This document shows positions 1-8,277 of a DNA stretch of 64,000 nt, one piece after another (position 1 is the stretch's first letter; every line of letters starts with the position of its first letter). Origin of the DNA: Myxococcales bacterium (GTDB lineage Bacteria > Myxococcota > UBA796 > SXON01); assembly GCA_009692585.1 (NCBI GenBank), contig SHYX01000019.1, forward strand, positions 1 to 64,000. Direction: 5' to 3'. The notes under the pieces are model-generated. The model ran no database searches. It saw only the letters and a program-made list of their open reading frames with translations, and was not told the origin of the DNA. Made by a program: the position numbers and the translations under genes.

Positions 1-30
1 CGCACCGGCAAGCCGGACGTGACGGCATGA
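1..30 (+). CDS. 3' end of an upstream gene (partial)
   Basis: The first thirty bases read in frame as RTGKPDVTA followed by TGA. That stop overlaps the ATG of the next gene in an ATGA arrangement, the usual sign of translational coupling in this genome. The fragment is too short to identify. Being upstream of a PhnD-like binding protein, it could belong to an ABC transporter or sensor gene, but that is only inference. Confidence 0.3.
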   Translation, partial: RTGKPDVTA

Positions 31-926
31 CGCTCCTGCTCGCCCTCCTGGCCTGCGCTACGCCACTGTCGTCGGCCCCACCCCCTGCCCCAGCCGAGAC
101 CGTTCCCGTAGCGCCGTGGGTCGCGCCGCCGGGCTTCACGCAGCTCCGAATGTCCCTCACGCCCTACCTCGACCCCGCGGAGCTACTCGTAATGCGCGAG
201 CCCGTGCGCGCATGGCTCTCGGAGCGCCTCGGCGTGCCCGTGGAGCTGCGCGTCGCCACGAGCTACGACGAGCTTGGCGACCTGCTACGCACCGGCGACG
301 TAGATGTCGGCGAGTTCAGCCCCTACGGCTACGTCCGCGCCCGCGCGAAGGACCCCACGCTCGCGCCGCTCGTCAGCCAGATCGCGTACGGGACCGCGAC
401 CGCCGGTGGGTACATCGTGGTCCGCGCCGACAGCCCCCTCGCCACGCTAGATGACCTCCGCGGGCGCCGCTTCGCCTTCGTCGATCCCGCCTCGACCACG
501 GGCTTCCTCTACCCGCACATGCTGCTCACCGAACGCGGCATCGACCCCGAACGCGACTTCAGCGAGGTCGCGTTCATGGGCAACCACAAGGCCGTGCTGC
601 TCGCCGTTTACAACGGCACCCACGACGCCGGCGCCGTCTACCAGAGCGCGCTGCCGGCGCTGGAGCGCTCCGACGACATCGACGCGCGCGAGTTCCGGAT
701 CATCGGCAAGACGCGACGCACGCCGCGAGACCTGGTCTGCGCGCGCGCGGGCCTTGCAATCGAGGTGCGCACTGAGATCCAGCGTCTCCTCCTGTCCCTC
801 TCCGTGCGAAGCGCCGAGGGGCGACGGGTGCTGTCCCTGATGCATGTGAACGGCTTCGTCCCAACGGATGACCGCCTCTTCGATCCGATCCGCGAGGCCG
901 ACGCGCGGCTCCGGGCCGAGCCATAG
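27..926 (+). CDS. PhnD-like phosphate/phosphonate-type substrate-binding lipoprotein
   Basis: The 299-residue product begins with a short hydrophobic leader and a lipobox (ALLAC, Cys10), so it is probably a lipid-anchored periplasmic protein. From about residue 38 it reads as a type-2 periplasmic binding fold of the PhnD/SsuA kind: RMSLTPYLDP, then a VGEFSPYGYVRAR segment, a GGYIVVRADSPLATLDDLRG stretch and FVDPASTTGFLYPHMLL, all typical of PhnD proteins. The ligand cannot be told from sequence; phosphonate, phosphite or phosphate are family possibilities, and myxobacteria also use such domains as sensory input. Its start overlaps the stop of an upstream gene. No permease or ATPase follows, so it is either the last gene of a transporter operon or a stand-alone binding protein. 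Confidence 0.8.
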   Translation: MTLLLALLACATPLSSAPPPAPAETVPVAPWVAPPGFTQLRMSLTPYLDPAELLVMREPVRAWLSERLGVPVELRVATSYDELGDLLRTGDVDVGEFSPYGYVRARAKDPTLAPLVSQIAYGTATAGGYIVVRADSPLATLDDLRGRRFAFVDPASTTGFLYPHMLLTERGIDPERDFSEVAFMGNHKAVLLAVYNGTHDAGAVYQSALPALERSDDIDAREFRIIGKTRRTPRDLVCARAGLAIEVRTEIQRLLLSLSVRSAEGRRVLSLMHVNGFVPTDDRLFDPIREADARLRAEP

Positions 927-1150
927 TACCTCGCGTCAGGGGTTTTGATCGGTAAAAGCGTCGTCACTCTATCTCCGGTAGCTCGGCTCGCGGCACCAGC
1001 ACGCGGAGGCTACGCGTGCCCGCCCGCGCCGAAGCAGCTGTACGCCGAGCCGCCGGACCGGTCTCGGCCGGTCGTCTGCATCGACGACGCCACCGCCGGA
1101 TAATTGCGCTGGCAACCACACATGTTCCCCCTCCCAAACGGCCGGGCAGC

Positions 1151-1303
1151 CGAACTCGATGTTCACGTTGTTGAAGCGGCACTTCGGTTGCAAGGCGCAG
1201 CCGGATTCGATGTTCATCGCGTTGAACACCGAGAGCGGTTGCACCACGAAGCCGAATTCGCTGTTCATTGCGGTGAACCTTCAGATCGGTTGCAGTTGCG
1301 AGC
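1151..1303 (+). repeat. three tandem 51-bp imperfect direct repeats
   Basis: Three consecutive 51-bp units run 1151-1201, 1202-1252 and 1253-1303. Each contains a core like CGATGTTCATCGCGTTGAAC, then CGGTTGCA. As 51 is 17 codons, both strands give 17-residue periodic peptides; on the minus strand the unit reads roughly NIESGCALQPKCRFNNV. The flanking DNA from 927 to 1428 holds no other convincing gene. The units are adjacent with no spacers, which rules out a CRISPR. It may be a small repeat protein gene on either strand (for example minus strand 969-1268) or a non-coding tandem repeat. Confidence 0.7.
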
Positions 1304-1428
1304 GGTCAGCTCACGACGCCGCACGCCGCAGGTCGAGCTGGCCTGCCGACCGGTGGCAGCACCCGATCGTGCTCCGCCAACGCCCGCACCAGGACGGCAA
1401 CGATTGAGCTCACCGGATACGCTTTCGC

Positions 1429-3918
1429 ATGCGGTCTTCCCTGCTTTTCTTCCTCGTGTTCTCGTGTCAGCCCACTTCTGACGATTCTGGCAAGACACCC
1501 GACACCGCTGCCGGCGACGATGTCGATGGGGACGGCTACAGCGTCGAGGCCGGCGATTGTGACGATACCGACAAGAGCGTGAGTCCGGCCGCGCCCGAAG
1601 TGTGTGACGGTCGCGACAATGACTGCAATGCATCGGTCGACGACGGCGTGGGGACGATCTTCTACGAGGACGGCGACGAAGACGGTTTCGGGGACTCGGC
1701 GACCGGCGCGTTGGCTTGCGAGGGCGCCGGTGTCGCCATCAGCGGCGATTGCGACGACGCCGACCCGACCGTCAATCCGGCCGTCGCCGAGGTGTGCAAT
1801 GGCGCGGACGACGATTGTGATGGCGTCGCCGACAACGGGGTGACCACGGTGTATTGGGTCGATGGCGATGGCGACGGCTACGGGGACCCGTCGGTGCCGC
1901 AGGCCGCCTGCAGCGCCGCGGCCGGCCTCGTGGCCGACGACAGCGACTGCGACGACTCTACGAGCGAGGTCAACCCCACCCGCGAAGAGGTGTGCGACGA
2001 ACGCGACAACGACTGCAATGGCCTGGTCGACGACGGGGTGACCACCACCTTCTACCCGGATCGGGACGCGGACGGCTACGGTGGTGGCGAAGCCAGCGCC
2101 GAAGCGTGCTCCCAACCCACCGGCTACGCGCCGCTCCCGGGTGACTGCGATGACGAGGATGCGGTCTACAATCCTGGGGCCGCGGAGAGCGACTGCAACG
2201 ACTCCAACGATTACAACTGTGATGGTTCAACCGGCTATGCCGACGGTGATGGGGACGGGTGGGCCGCATGTGAGGAGTGCGATGACAGCCGGTCGGACAT
2301 CAATCCAAGCGGGACGGAAATCTGCAACGCGCTGGACGATGATTGCGACGGCACCGTCGACGAGGCCGACGCCGACGGCGTCACCGTGTGGTACATCGAC
2401 GACGACGCCGATGGCTACGGCTCCGCCGCCGGGACCGAAGTGGCCTGTGATGCGCCGATGGATCACGTCGACAATGCTGACGACTGTGACGATGCGGCGA
2501 CCGCCGTCAACCCCTCCGCGATCGAGGTGTGCGACGCGCTCGACAACGACTGCGACGGTGACATCGACGAGTCCGACGCTGCCGATGCCGGGACCTGGTA
2601 CCTCGACTACGATGGCGACGGGTACGGCACCACTCGGTTCTCCACCACCGGCTGCGAGGCGCCCGCGGACTACGTTTCGAGCACGACCGACTGCGATGAC
2701 ACCGAGGCGGCGGTGTACCCGGGCGCCACCGAGGTGTGCGATTCGATTGACAATGACTGCGACGGGACGGTCGACGAGCTGACCGACGCCGATGGCGACG
2801 GCGTCGCGGCGTGTGACGACTGCGACGACGCCGACGCCAACGTGTTTCCCGGCGGGACCGAGTGGTGCAACGGTATTGACGACGACTGCGACGGCACCAC
2901 CGACGAAGCCGACGCGGCCGACGCCACCACCTGGTACATCGACTACGACAGCGACGGGTACGGCAGCACGCGGTTCACCCAGACCGCGTGCGACGCGCCC
3001 AGTGCCTATGTCGACAACGCCGACGACTGTGACGATACGGACGCCGACGTGTCGCCGGTGGGGGTCGAGGTGTGCAATGGCGTGGACGACGATTGCGACG
3101 GCGCGGTCGACGGCGGCACCGCGAGCGGCACCACCTGGTACGCCGACAGCGACGGCGACGGGTACGGCGACGCGGCTTCGTCCTCGGTCGCCTGTGACGC
3201 GCCGGTCGGCTCGGTGGCCGACGACACCGATTGCGACGACAGCGATGCGACCGTCTCTCCCGGGGCCTCCGAGGAGTGCAACAGCGTGGATGACGACTGC
3301 GACGGCTCGGTCGACGAGTCTTCCACCACCGCGACCACCTGGTACGTCGACAGCGACGCTGACGGCTACGGCGGGACCACCACCACGTCCTACACCTGCT
3401 CCGCCCCAGCTGGCGCCAGCGCGACCGGAGGGGACTGCGACGATACCGACAGCGCGATTTCTCCGGCGGACGCCGAGGTCTGCAACGGCGAGGACGATGA
3501 TTGCGATGGCGCTGTGGACTCCACCGCGGCGTGCGGGTGTTCGGTTGCCACCTACTCCGGCAACTCAAACACCTATATGTTCTGCACCACGGGGAGCTAC
3601 TGGGCCGCGGCCTCCTCGAGCTGCGCCGCGGTTGGCTACCATCTCGCCACGATGGGTGACGCCGCCGAAAACAGCTGGGTCACCGGCCAGGCCAACACCT
3701 ACATCACCGGCTCGGACCCGTGGATCGGCTTCAACGACGTGGCTTCGGAAGGGTCGTGGGTCTGGGAGACGGGCGAATCGGTCGCCTACACCAACTGGGG
3801 TAGTGGCGAACCGAACAACGTCGGCAACGAAGACTGCGCGCAACTCCTCGATTCGGGGAGGTGGAACGACCACCAGTGTTCGGGGCTCTCCACCGGGTAC
3901 ATCTGCGAGAGCGGGTAG
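1429..3918 (+). CDS. lipoprotein with MopE-type metal-binding repeats and C-terminal C-type lectin domain
   Basis: The 829-residue product starts with a signal sequence and lipobox-like VFSC (Cys13). Residues from about 30 to 700 consist of roughly eleven copies of a unit of the form DCDD-x(5)-P-x(3)-EVCNGxDDDCDGxVDE, joined by W/F-Y-x-D-x-DGDGYG linkers. These match the putative metal-binding (MopE-type) repeat; the many DxDxDG strings suggest calcium binding. After a GCGCS hinge near residue 703, the last 125 residues are a C-type lectin domain: WIGFND, an EPNN motif (about residue 794, the mannose-type EPN signature), WND (about 812) and paired cysteines. It is probably a surface adhesin. 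The combination of long MopE repeats and a lectin tip is the notable point. It is not evidently in an operon. Confidence 0.88.
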   Translation: MRSSLLFFLVFSCQPTSDDSGKTPDTAAGDDVDGDGYSVEAGDCDDTDKSVSPAAPEVCDGRDNDCNASVDDGVGTIFYEDGDEDGFGDSATGALACEGAGVAISGDCDDADPTVNPAVAEVCNGADDDCDGVADNGVTTVYWVDGDGDGYGDPSVPQAACSAAAGLVADDSDCDDSTSEVNPTREEVCDERDNDCNGLVDDGVTTTFYPDRDADGYGGGEASAEACSQPTGYAPLPGDCDDEDAVYNPGAAESDCNDSNDYNCDGSTGYADGDGDGWAACEECDDSRSDINPSGTEICNALDDDCDGTVDEADADGVTVWYIDDDADGYGSAAGTEVACDAPMDHVDNADDCDDAATAVNPSAIEVCDALDNDCDGDIDESDAADAGTWYLDYDGDGYGTTRFSTTGCEAPADYVSSTTDCDDTEAAVYPGATEVCDSIDNDCDGTVDELTDADGDGVAACDDCDDADANVFPGGTEWCNGIDDDCDGTTDEADAADATTWYIDYDSDGYGSTRFTQTACDAPSAYVDNADDCDDTDADVSPVGVEVCNGVDDDCDGAVDGGTASGTTWYADSDGDGYGDAASSSVACDAPVGSVADDTDCDDSDATVSPGASEECNSVDDDCDGSVDESSTTATTWYVDSDADGYGGTTTTSYTCSAPAGASATGGDCDDTDSAISPADAEVCNGEDDDCDGAVDSTAACGCSVATYSGNSNTYMFCTTGSYWAAASSSCAAVGYHLATMGDAAENSWVTGQANTYITGSDPWIGFNDVASEGSWVWETGESVAYTNWGSGEPNNVGNEDCAQLLDSGRWNDHQCSGLSTGYICESG

Positions 3919-3927
3919 CCGTCAGCG

Positions 3928-4920
3928 TCAGAAGCCCGCTTGCGCGTGCATCCCCACGCCGTGTTCGACGGCCGCGCCGTCAGCCTCGGGCATGGTGCGC
4001 TGGTACAGGAAGGCCAGCGACACCTTGTCGGCGAAGTCGTGGCTGAGCCCGGCGTAGACCCTGTCGTGGCCATCGGCCTCGACCTCGGTGTCGGGGTCGA
4101 AGTGGTCGTAGCGCAGCACGACGCGGCCATATTTGGGCATGCCCGGCAGGGCGGCGACGCTGTAGCCCATCTCGCCGTGATCGCCTTCGCTGACGCCGAG
4201 GTACTCCCCGGAGAACCAGATGAAGCGCTGCTTGAAGCCCAACGCTGCCGCGTAGGTGATGCGGGTGTCGGCATCCGCGTGCACGTTGTAGTCGACGTAC
4301 GCGGTGATCGGCAGTTCCATCTTGCCCTGCGCGGCGATCGGATCGACGGTGACCCGCGCCTGGAGCGCCTTGCCGGAGTCGACCTCGAGCTTGCTGTAGC
4401 CCTCGCCGTTGAGGACCGCCGCCGTCCACGAGAACAGGCCCTTGCCGTGTTCTCCGCCGATGCTGACGCCGAGGTCGGCGGTGCTGAGCAGCTTTTCTTC
4501 GTCCCCGAGCCCCTTGGCGAGGTAGCGCTGGCCCCAGAAGCTGTCCTGGTTCGGCTGGTAGGGGGTGTCGATCATGCCGGCGCGGACCTTGACGCCGGGG
4601 GCGACGTCCTTGAACTCGACGTAGGCGTGCTTGAGGAACAGCCGGTACTTGGTGTCGAGGGTCAGGTCCCCGGCGGGAGTGGTCACCGCCTTGAAGTGAT
4701 CGGCGTCCAGCGTGATGCGCGCCCCGATCTTCGGCGCCATCTTGGCCTTGAGCGTAGCGTAGGCCCGGTCGACGCCGAATTCGTTGTAGTTGTCCGCGCC
4801 GCCGGTCATGTTGAGCTGCCAGGAGGCGAAGACCATGCCCCCGGCCTCGACCGAAGGCTTGAAGTCACCGTCGTCGGCGAGGGCGGGGGAGAGGAGGCTG
4901 AGCAGGCTGAGCTGAATCAT
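3928..4920 (-). CDS. porin-like outer membrane beta-barrel protein
   Basis: The 330-residue product has an N-terminal signal peptide (MIQLSLLSLLSPALA) and a mature part rich in alternating aromatic strands, such as AYATLKAKMAPKIGARITLD and KHAYVEFKDVAPGVKVRAGM. It ends in Phe, the usual last residue of BAM-assembled barrels. The pattern resembles phosphate-selective porin O/P-like proteins: a DTPYQPNQDSFWGQRY segment after the first strands, then repeated hairpins. Substrate is unknown. It is convergent with the lectin-repeat gene, with only nine bases between them, and divergent from nadC across a 50-bp gap that must hold both promoters. Confidence 0.72.
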   Translation of the reverse strand: MIQLSLLSLLSPALADDGDFKPSVEAGGMVFASWQLNMTGGADNYNEFGVDRAYATLKAKMAPKIGARITLDADHFKAVTTPAGDLTLDTKYRLFLKHAYVEFKDVAPGVKVRAGMIDTPYQPNQDSFWGQRYLAKGLGDEEKLLSTADLGVSIGGEHGKGLFSWTAAVLNGEGYSKLEVDSGKALQARVTVDPIAAQGKMELPITAYVDYNVHADADTRITYAAALGFKQRFIWFSGEYLGVSEGDHGEMGYSVAALPGMPKYGRVVLRYDHFDPDTEVEADGHDRVYAGLSHDFADKVSLAFLYQRTMPEADGAAVEHGVGMHAQAGF

Positions 4921-4970
4921 GGCGGTGTCCGTTGTGTCGTTGGCACGTAGCCGGTTATCCGCTCGGCGCT

Positions 4971-5795
4971 ATGACCCTCCGCGAGCTGGTCCGCCTTACC
5001 CTCGACGAGGATGTCGGCATGGGCGACGTGACCACGCTGGCCACCGTGGCGGCGGACGCCCGCGGCCGCGCCCGCCTCTACGCCAAACAGCCCGTAGTCG
5101 TGAGCGGTCAGGCCGCCGCCGCGGAGGTGTTCGCCCAGTTGGGCTGTGCCTACGAGGTCACGATCGACGATGGTGCGCGCGCGGAGCCGGCCGAAGGCGA
5201 GGGCACCATCGCCTGGGTGGAAGGGCCGCTACGGGGCCTCCTCACCGGCGAACGCACCGCGCTCAACTTCCTGATGCGCCTCTCGGGTGTCGCGACGCAT
5301 GTCAGCAACGTCGTCGCCCGCGCGCCGGGGCTCCGCCTCGTGGATACCCGCAAGACGACGCCGCTGCTGCGCGCGCTGGAGAAGGCGGCGGTGCGTCACG
5401 GCGGCGGCGGCAACCACCGCTTCGGGCTCTTCGACGGGGTGATGATCAAGGACAATCACCTCGTGGCGGCCGGGGGGATCGGTCCGGCGGTGGCGCGGGC
5501 ACGCCGCAGCATCCACCCGCTCTTGCGGGTGGAGGTCGAGGTCGAGACCCTTGCCGAGTTGGAGGAGGCCATCACCGCGGGCGCCGACGACGTCCTGCTC
5601 GACAACATGGACGACACCATGCTGGCGGCGGCGGTGCAACTGGCGGCGGGGCGCGTCCGGCTCGAGGTCAGCGGCGGCATCACCCCGGAACGGCTGCCGC
5701 GGCTCCTGGCGTTGGGCGTCGACCGGGTGAGCATGGGCGGCTTGATCCACCAGGCCCGCTGGGTGGACCTCAGTATGCGGATCCAGACGTCGTGA
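4971..5795 (+). CDS. nadC: nicotinate-nucleotide pyrophosphorylase (quinolinate phosphoribosyltransferase)
   Basis: This 274-residue enzyme converts quinolinate and PRPP to nicotinate mononucleotide, the last committed step of de novo NAD synthesis. Family signatures are plain: LDEDVGMGDVTT at the N terminus, GERTALNFLMRLSGVAT, the LVDTRKTTPLLRALEKAAVR motif, GGGNHRFGLFDGVMIKDNH, DDVLLDNMD, and the C-terminal EVSGGIT. The ATG at 4971 is chosen because MTLRELV aligns with the normal start; an in-frame ATG at 4932 would add 13 unlikely residues. Its stop overlaps the GTG of the next gene (GTGA), so the two are translationally coupled. No nadA or nadB is visible nearby. Confidence 0.95.
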   Translation: MTLRELVRLTLDEDVGMGDVTTLATVAADARGRARLYAKQPVVVSGQAAAAEVFAQLGCAYEVTIDDGARAEPAEGEGTIAWVEGPLRGLLTGERTALNFLMRLSGVATHVSNVVARAPGLRLVDTRKTTPLLRALEKAAVRHGGGGNHRFGLFDGVMIKDNHLVAAGGIGPAVARARRSIHPLLRVEVEVETLAELEEAITAGADDVLLDNMDDTMLAAAVQLAAGRVRLEVSGGITPERLPRLLALGVDRVSMGGLIHQARWVDLSMRIQTS

Positions 5796-6640
5796 TCCGA
5801 TCCTGGCTCACGCGGCCGGCGCCCGCGTTCGAGTTGGAGCCCTCCGCTGGTCGGGTGCGGTTCACCTTCCTCGGCACGGCGGGGTTCGTCGTCGCCAGCC
5901 AGGCGCGCACGTTCGTGCTGGACCCGTACGTCTCGCGTGCCGGCCTTTGGCGCACCGCGTTCGGCCGTCTGCCGATCGACGCTGAGCGCGTGCGTCGCTA
6001 TCTGCCCGTCGCCGACGAGGTCCTGGTGGGGCACAGCCACTACGATCACGCGCTCGATGCCCCCGCCGTCGCGACGCAGACCGGCGCCCGACTCCTCGGC
6101 AGCGCCGACACCGCCAACCTGGCCCGCGCCGCCGGTTTTGCGATGGAACGGTATGTCGAGGTCGCCGCGGGGCAGCGTGTCCCCTGTGGTGCGGCCGCCG
6201 CGACGCCATGGCGGTCGCGACACGGGAAGGCGATCTTCGGTCGCGTGCCGCACCCCGGCACCATCTCCTCGCCCCCGCCCTGGCCCCCGCGCATCTACGA
6301 CCTGCCTCACGGGGCGGTCTTCCACTGGCAGATATTGCTCGAGGGGCTCTCGGTGCTTCACATCGACTCCGCCGATTTCTACGAGGACGAGCTGGTGCCC
6401 GCCGATGTGCTCTTGTTGTGTGCGGTAGGACGCCAGTATCGCCAGGACTACACGCGCATCCTGTTGGAGCGGGTCCGGCCGAAGGTGGTCATCCCCTGCC
6501 ACTGGGACGACTTCAGCGTGCCCATCGAGGCCGTTCCCCGCCAGCTTCCCGGCGTCGACGTCGAAGGCTTCGTGGAGGAGATCCGGGCCGGCGGGGCGCG
6601 GCCGGTGGTGCTGGCGCCGCTGCAGTCGTGGTGGATGTGA
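5792..6640 (+). CDS. metallo-beta-lactamase-fold hydrolase (UlaG/YdjR-like)
   Basis: Starting at a GTG that overlaps the nadC stop, the 282-residue product has the metal-binding HSHYDH motif (His81, His83, Asp85, His86), preceded by FLGTAGFVV and FVLDPYVSR. Later DIDSADF-like (HIDSADFYEDELVP) and VIPCHWDDF segments supply the other ligand regions. This layout resembles the L-ascorbate lactonase UlaG and related YdjR-type proteins, which often act on lactones, phosphodiesters or lipids. The substrate here is unknown. No signal peptide is evident, so it is probably cytoplasmic. Coupling to nadC may be organisational only. Confidence 0.78.
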   Translation: MIRSWLTRPAPAFELEPSAGRVRFTFLGTAGFVVASQARTFVLDPYVSRAGLWRTAFGRLPIDAERVRRYLPVADEVLVGHSHYDHALDAPAVATQTGARLLGSADTANLARAAGFAMERYVEVAAGQRVPCGAAAATPWRSRHGKAIFGRVPHPGTISSPPPWPPRIYDLPHGAVFHWQILLEGLSVLHIDSADFYEDELVPADVLLLCAVGRQYRQDYTRILLERVRPKVVIPCHWDDFSVPIEAVPRQLPGVDVEGFVEEIRAGGARPVVLAPLQSWWM

Positions 6641-6684
6641 ATGCCGCTCCGGGGGAGCGCGATACCCGGTGGGTGGGAGGCGCG

Positions 6685-8277
6685 ATGCGGGGCTCGGTGG
6701 TCAGCGGTCTGGTGCTCGTCGGCGTCGTACTCGCGCACGAGGCGTTCGGCGGTGAGCTCCTGGCGGCGCGCCCGCGCGGGGGCGACCGGCAGGGACCGCG
6801 GGGCGCGACGAGGGTCCCGGTCGACGACGGCCCACGCGGAGACGCGCCCGTCTACTTCCTGGTCTTCTCCCATCATTATCACGGGAGGGGAGGCTACTAC
6901 GGCACCGCCGCCGAGGTGCGCACCGTGCTCCACGCCGCCCAGAAGGCGGGTCAGGTCAAGGCGCTCACGATGTTCTTCGACGGCATCCTGTTGGAGCGGC
7001 TGGAGAAAGAAGACCCGACGCTCATCCCCGAGGTCCGGGCGGCCGGGGCGGCCATCGGTTTTCACGGCGAGGACGCCCACGGGCCCTACCCGATCATCGG
7101 CGGCGGCGAAGAGGGCGGCGCCGATGGGCGCAGCATCGTGACCCCGGGGATGAGCTTCGGCGAGGCGGTCAACCAGATCCAGCGGCGGTACAGCCATCGG
7201 CTGGACGGTGTGCAGATCGCGGCGGACGGGTACCTGAGGCGGCACACGCCCGGGACGCTCAACGAGGGCGAGCGGGGCGGGGTGTCCAAGGTGCTCGCGA
7301 CCTTCGGCGACGTCCAGTACATGGGCGGGAGTGGGTTGAGCTGCCCGCCTGCCTCCTTCGCGCTGCGCGGCCTGGCGCCGGGGATGCGCATGTGGCAGGG
7401 CGGAGGCCCTTTCGCCTGGCATTACCTGTCCAAGGCCGACGATCCCGCGGTGATCACGGCGGTCGAGACGTTCCTCGGCAAGGACACCCAGGCGTTCTGG
7501 TACCTTGGCGTGCCGGCCCTGCGTCAGAGCGCGAACACCTCGCCACCCCACTGGCAGGGCGACGGCCGACGCACGAAGATGGCGATCGAAGCCCTTCCTC
7601 GTCGCCAGCCGATGGTGGTCAGTCTCAACGTGACCGCCGAACCGGACGACCTCGCGGCCGAGTACGCGTTCCTCACCGAATACGTCGCCCGGCACCCCGG
7701 TAGCGGGTTTGTCAACGCCGCCACCCTCCTGGACAAGCTGCGGCCGCCCACGCTCACCCTGGACCCGCTCGCCGTCGCCAAGGAGGTGGCCGCCACCTGG
7801 AACGACGGCCCCCCCGACTCCCTGAGCGTCGCCGGTCGGCCGGTGGCGCTGGCCGATGCGCTGGAGGTCATGGCGCGCGCGCTGGTCGCGGGAGGCAACG
7901 CCCCGGTCGACACCACCCAGGTCAACGGACCGGTCGACACCGCGGCTGCGGTCGTCCACGCCACCGGGACGGTCAGCCGCGCCGACGCGGTCGAGGCGGC
8001 GCGGGCGATGCTCGCCGCGGCGGACGTCTCCCCCTATCGGGCCGTGCCCGCCTCGCTCGCAGCGGGGTCCACGCGCATCGGCTTCCACCAGGCGTACCGA
8101 CTGTTCGCGGCGGCGCTCTTGGAGCCCAAGGCCAGCCGCCTGACGGTGGCGGTGGGGCAGGCGTGGCCGCCGACCGTCCGCGCGATCAACCGAGAGTGGC
8201 CGCACGCGGCCACGCCGGATGTCGACGCCTGGCGGGGCGCGGCCTTCTGGACGGTCCGCGCGGCGGAGTGGCGGTGA
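6685..8277 (+). CDS. exported protein, possible polysaccharide-deacetylase-like fold
   Basis: The 530-residue product starts with a signal peptide (MRGSVVSGLVLVGVVLAHEAFG). After a basic, Gly-rich linker, the domain opens with PVYFLVFSHHYH, then a helix, ALTMFFDGILLERL, and PEVRAAGAAIGFHGEDAHGP. The order of strand, FFDG and a His-rich loop recalls NodB-type deacetylases, though the canonical catalytic motifs are not exactly present, so the family call is tentative. The last 150 residues (from about ADALEVMARALVAG) look like a separate helical domain. It overlaps the next gene by ten bases. The two proteins share an opening pattern and probably arose by duplication and divergence. Confidence 0.6.
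   Translation: MRGSVVSGLVLVGVVLAHEAFGGELLAARPRGGDRQGPRGATRVPVDDGPRGDAPVYFLVFSHHYHGRGGYYGTAAEVRTVLHAAQKAGQVKALTMFFDGILLERLEKEDPTLIPEVRAAGAAIGFHGEDAHGPYPIIGGGEEGGADGRSIVTPGMSFGEAVNQIQRRYSHRLDGVQIAADGYLRRHTPGTLNEGERGGVSKVLATFGDVQYMGGSGLSCPPASFALRGLAPGMRMWQGGGPFAWHYLSKADDPAVITAVETFLGKDTQAFWYLGVPALRQSANTSPPHWQGDGRRTKMAIEALPRRQPMVVSLNVTAEPDDLAAEYAFLTEYVARHPGSGFVNAATLLDKLRPPTLTLDPLAVAKEVAATWNDGPPDSLSVAGRPVALADALEVMARALVAGGNAPVDTTQVNGPVDTAAAVVHATGTVSRADAVEAARAMLAAADVSPYRAVPASLAAGSTRIGFHQAYRLFAAALLEPKASRLTVAVGQAWPPTVRAINREWPHAATPDVDAWRGAAFWTVRAAEWR

Noticed and set aside
1151..1303. CRISPR array
   Set aside because: The 51-bp units are directly adjacent with no spacers and vary internally; no cas genes are present.
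1306..2115. Long minus-strand reading frame with hydrophobic-looking composition opposite the MopE-repeat gene
   Set aside because: It is the antisense image of the Asp-rich repeats (GAC/GTC complementarity yields Val/Ile-rich peptides), not a membrane protein.
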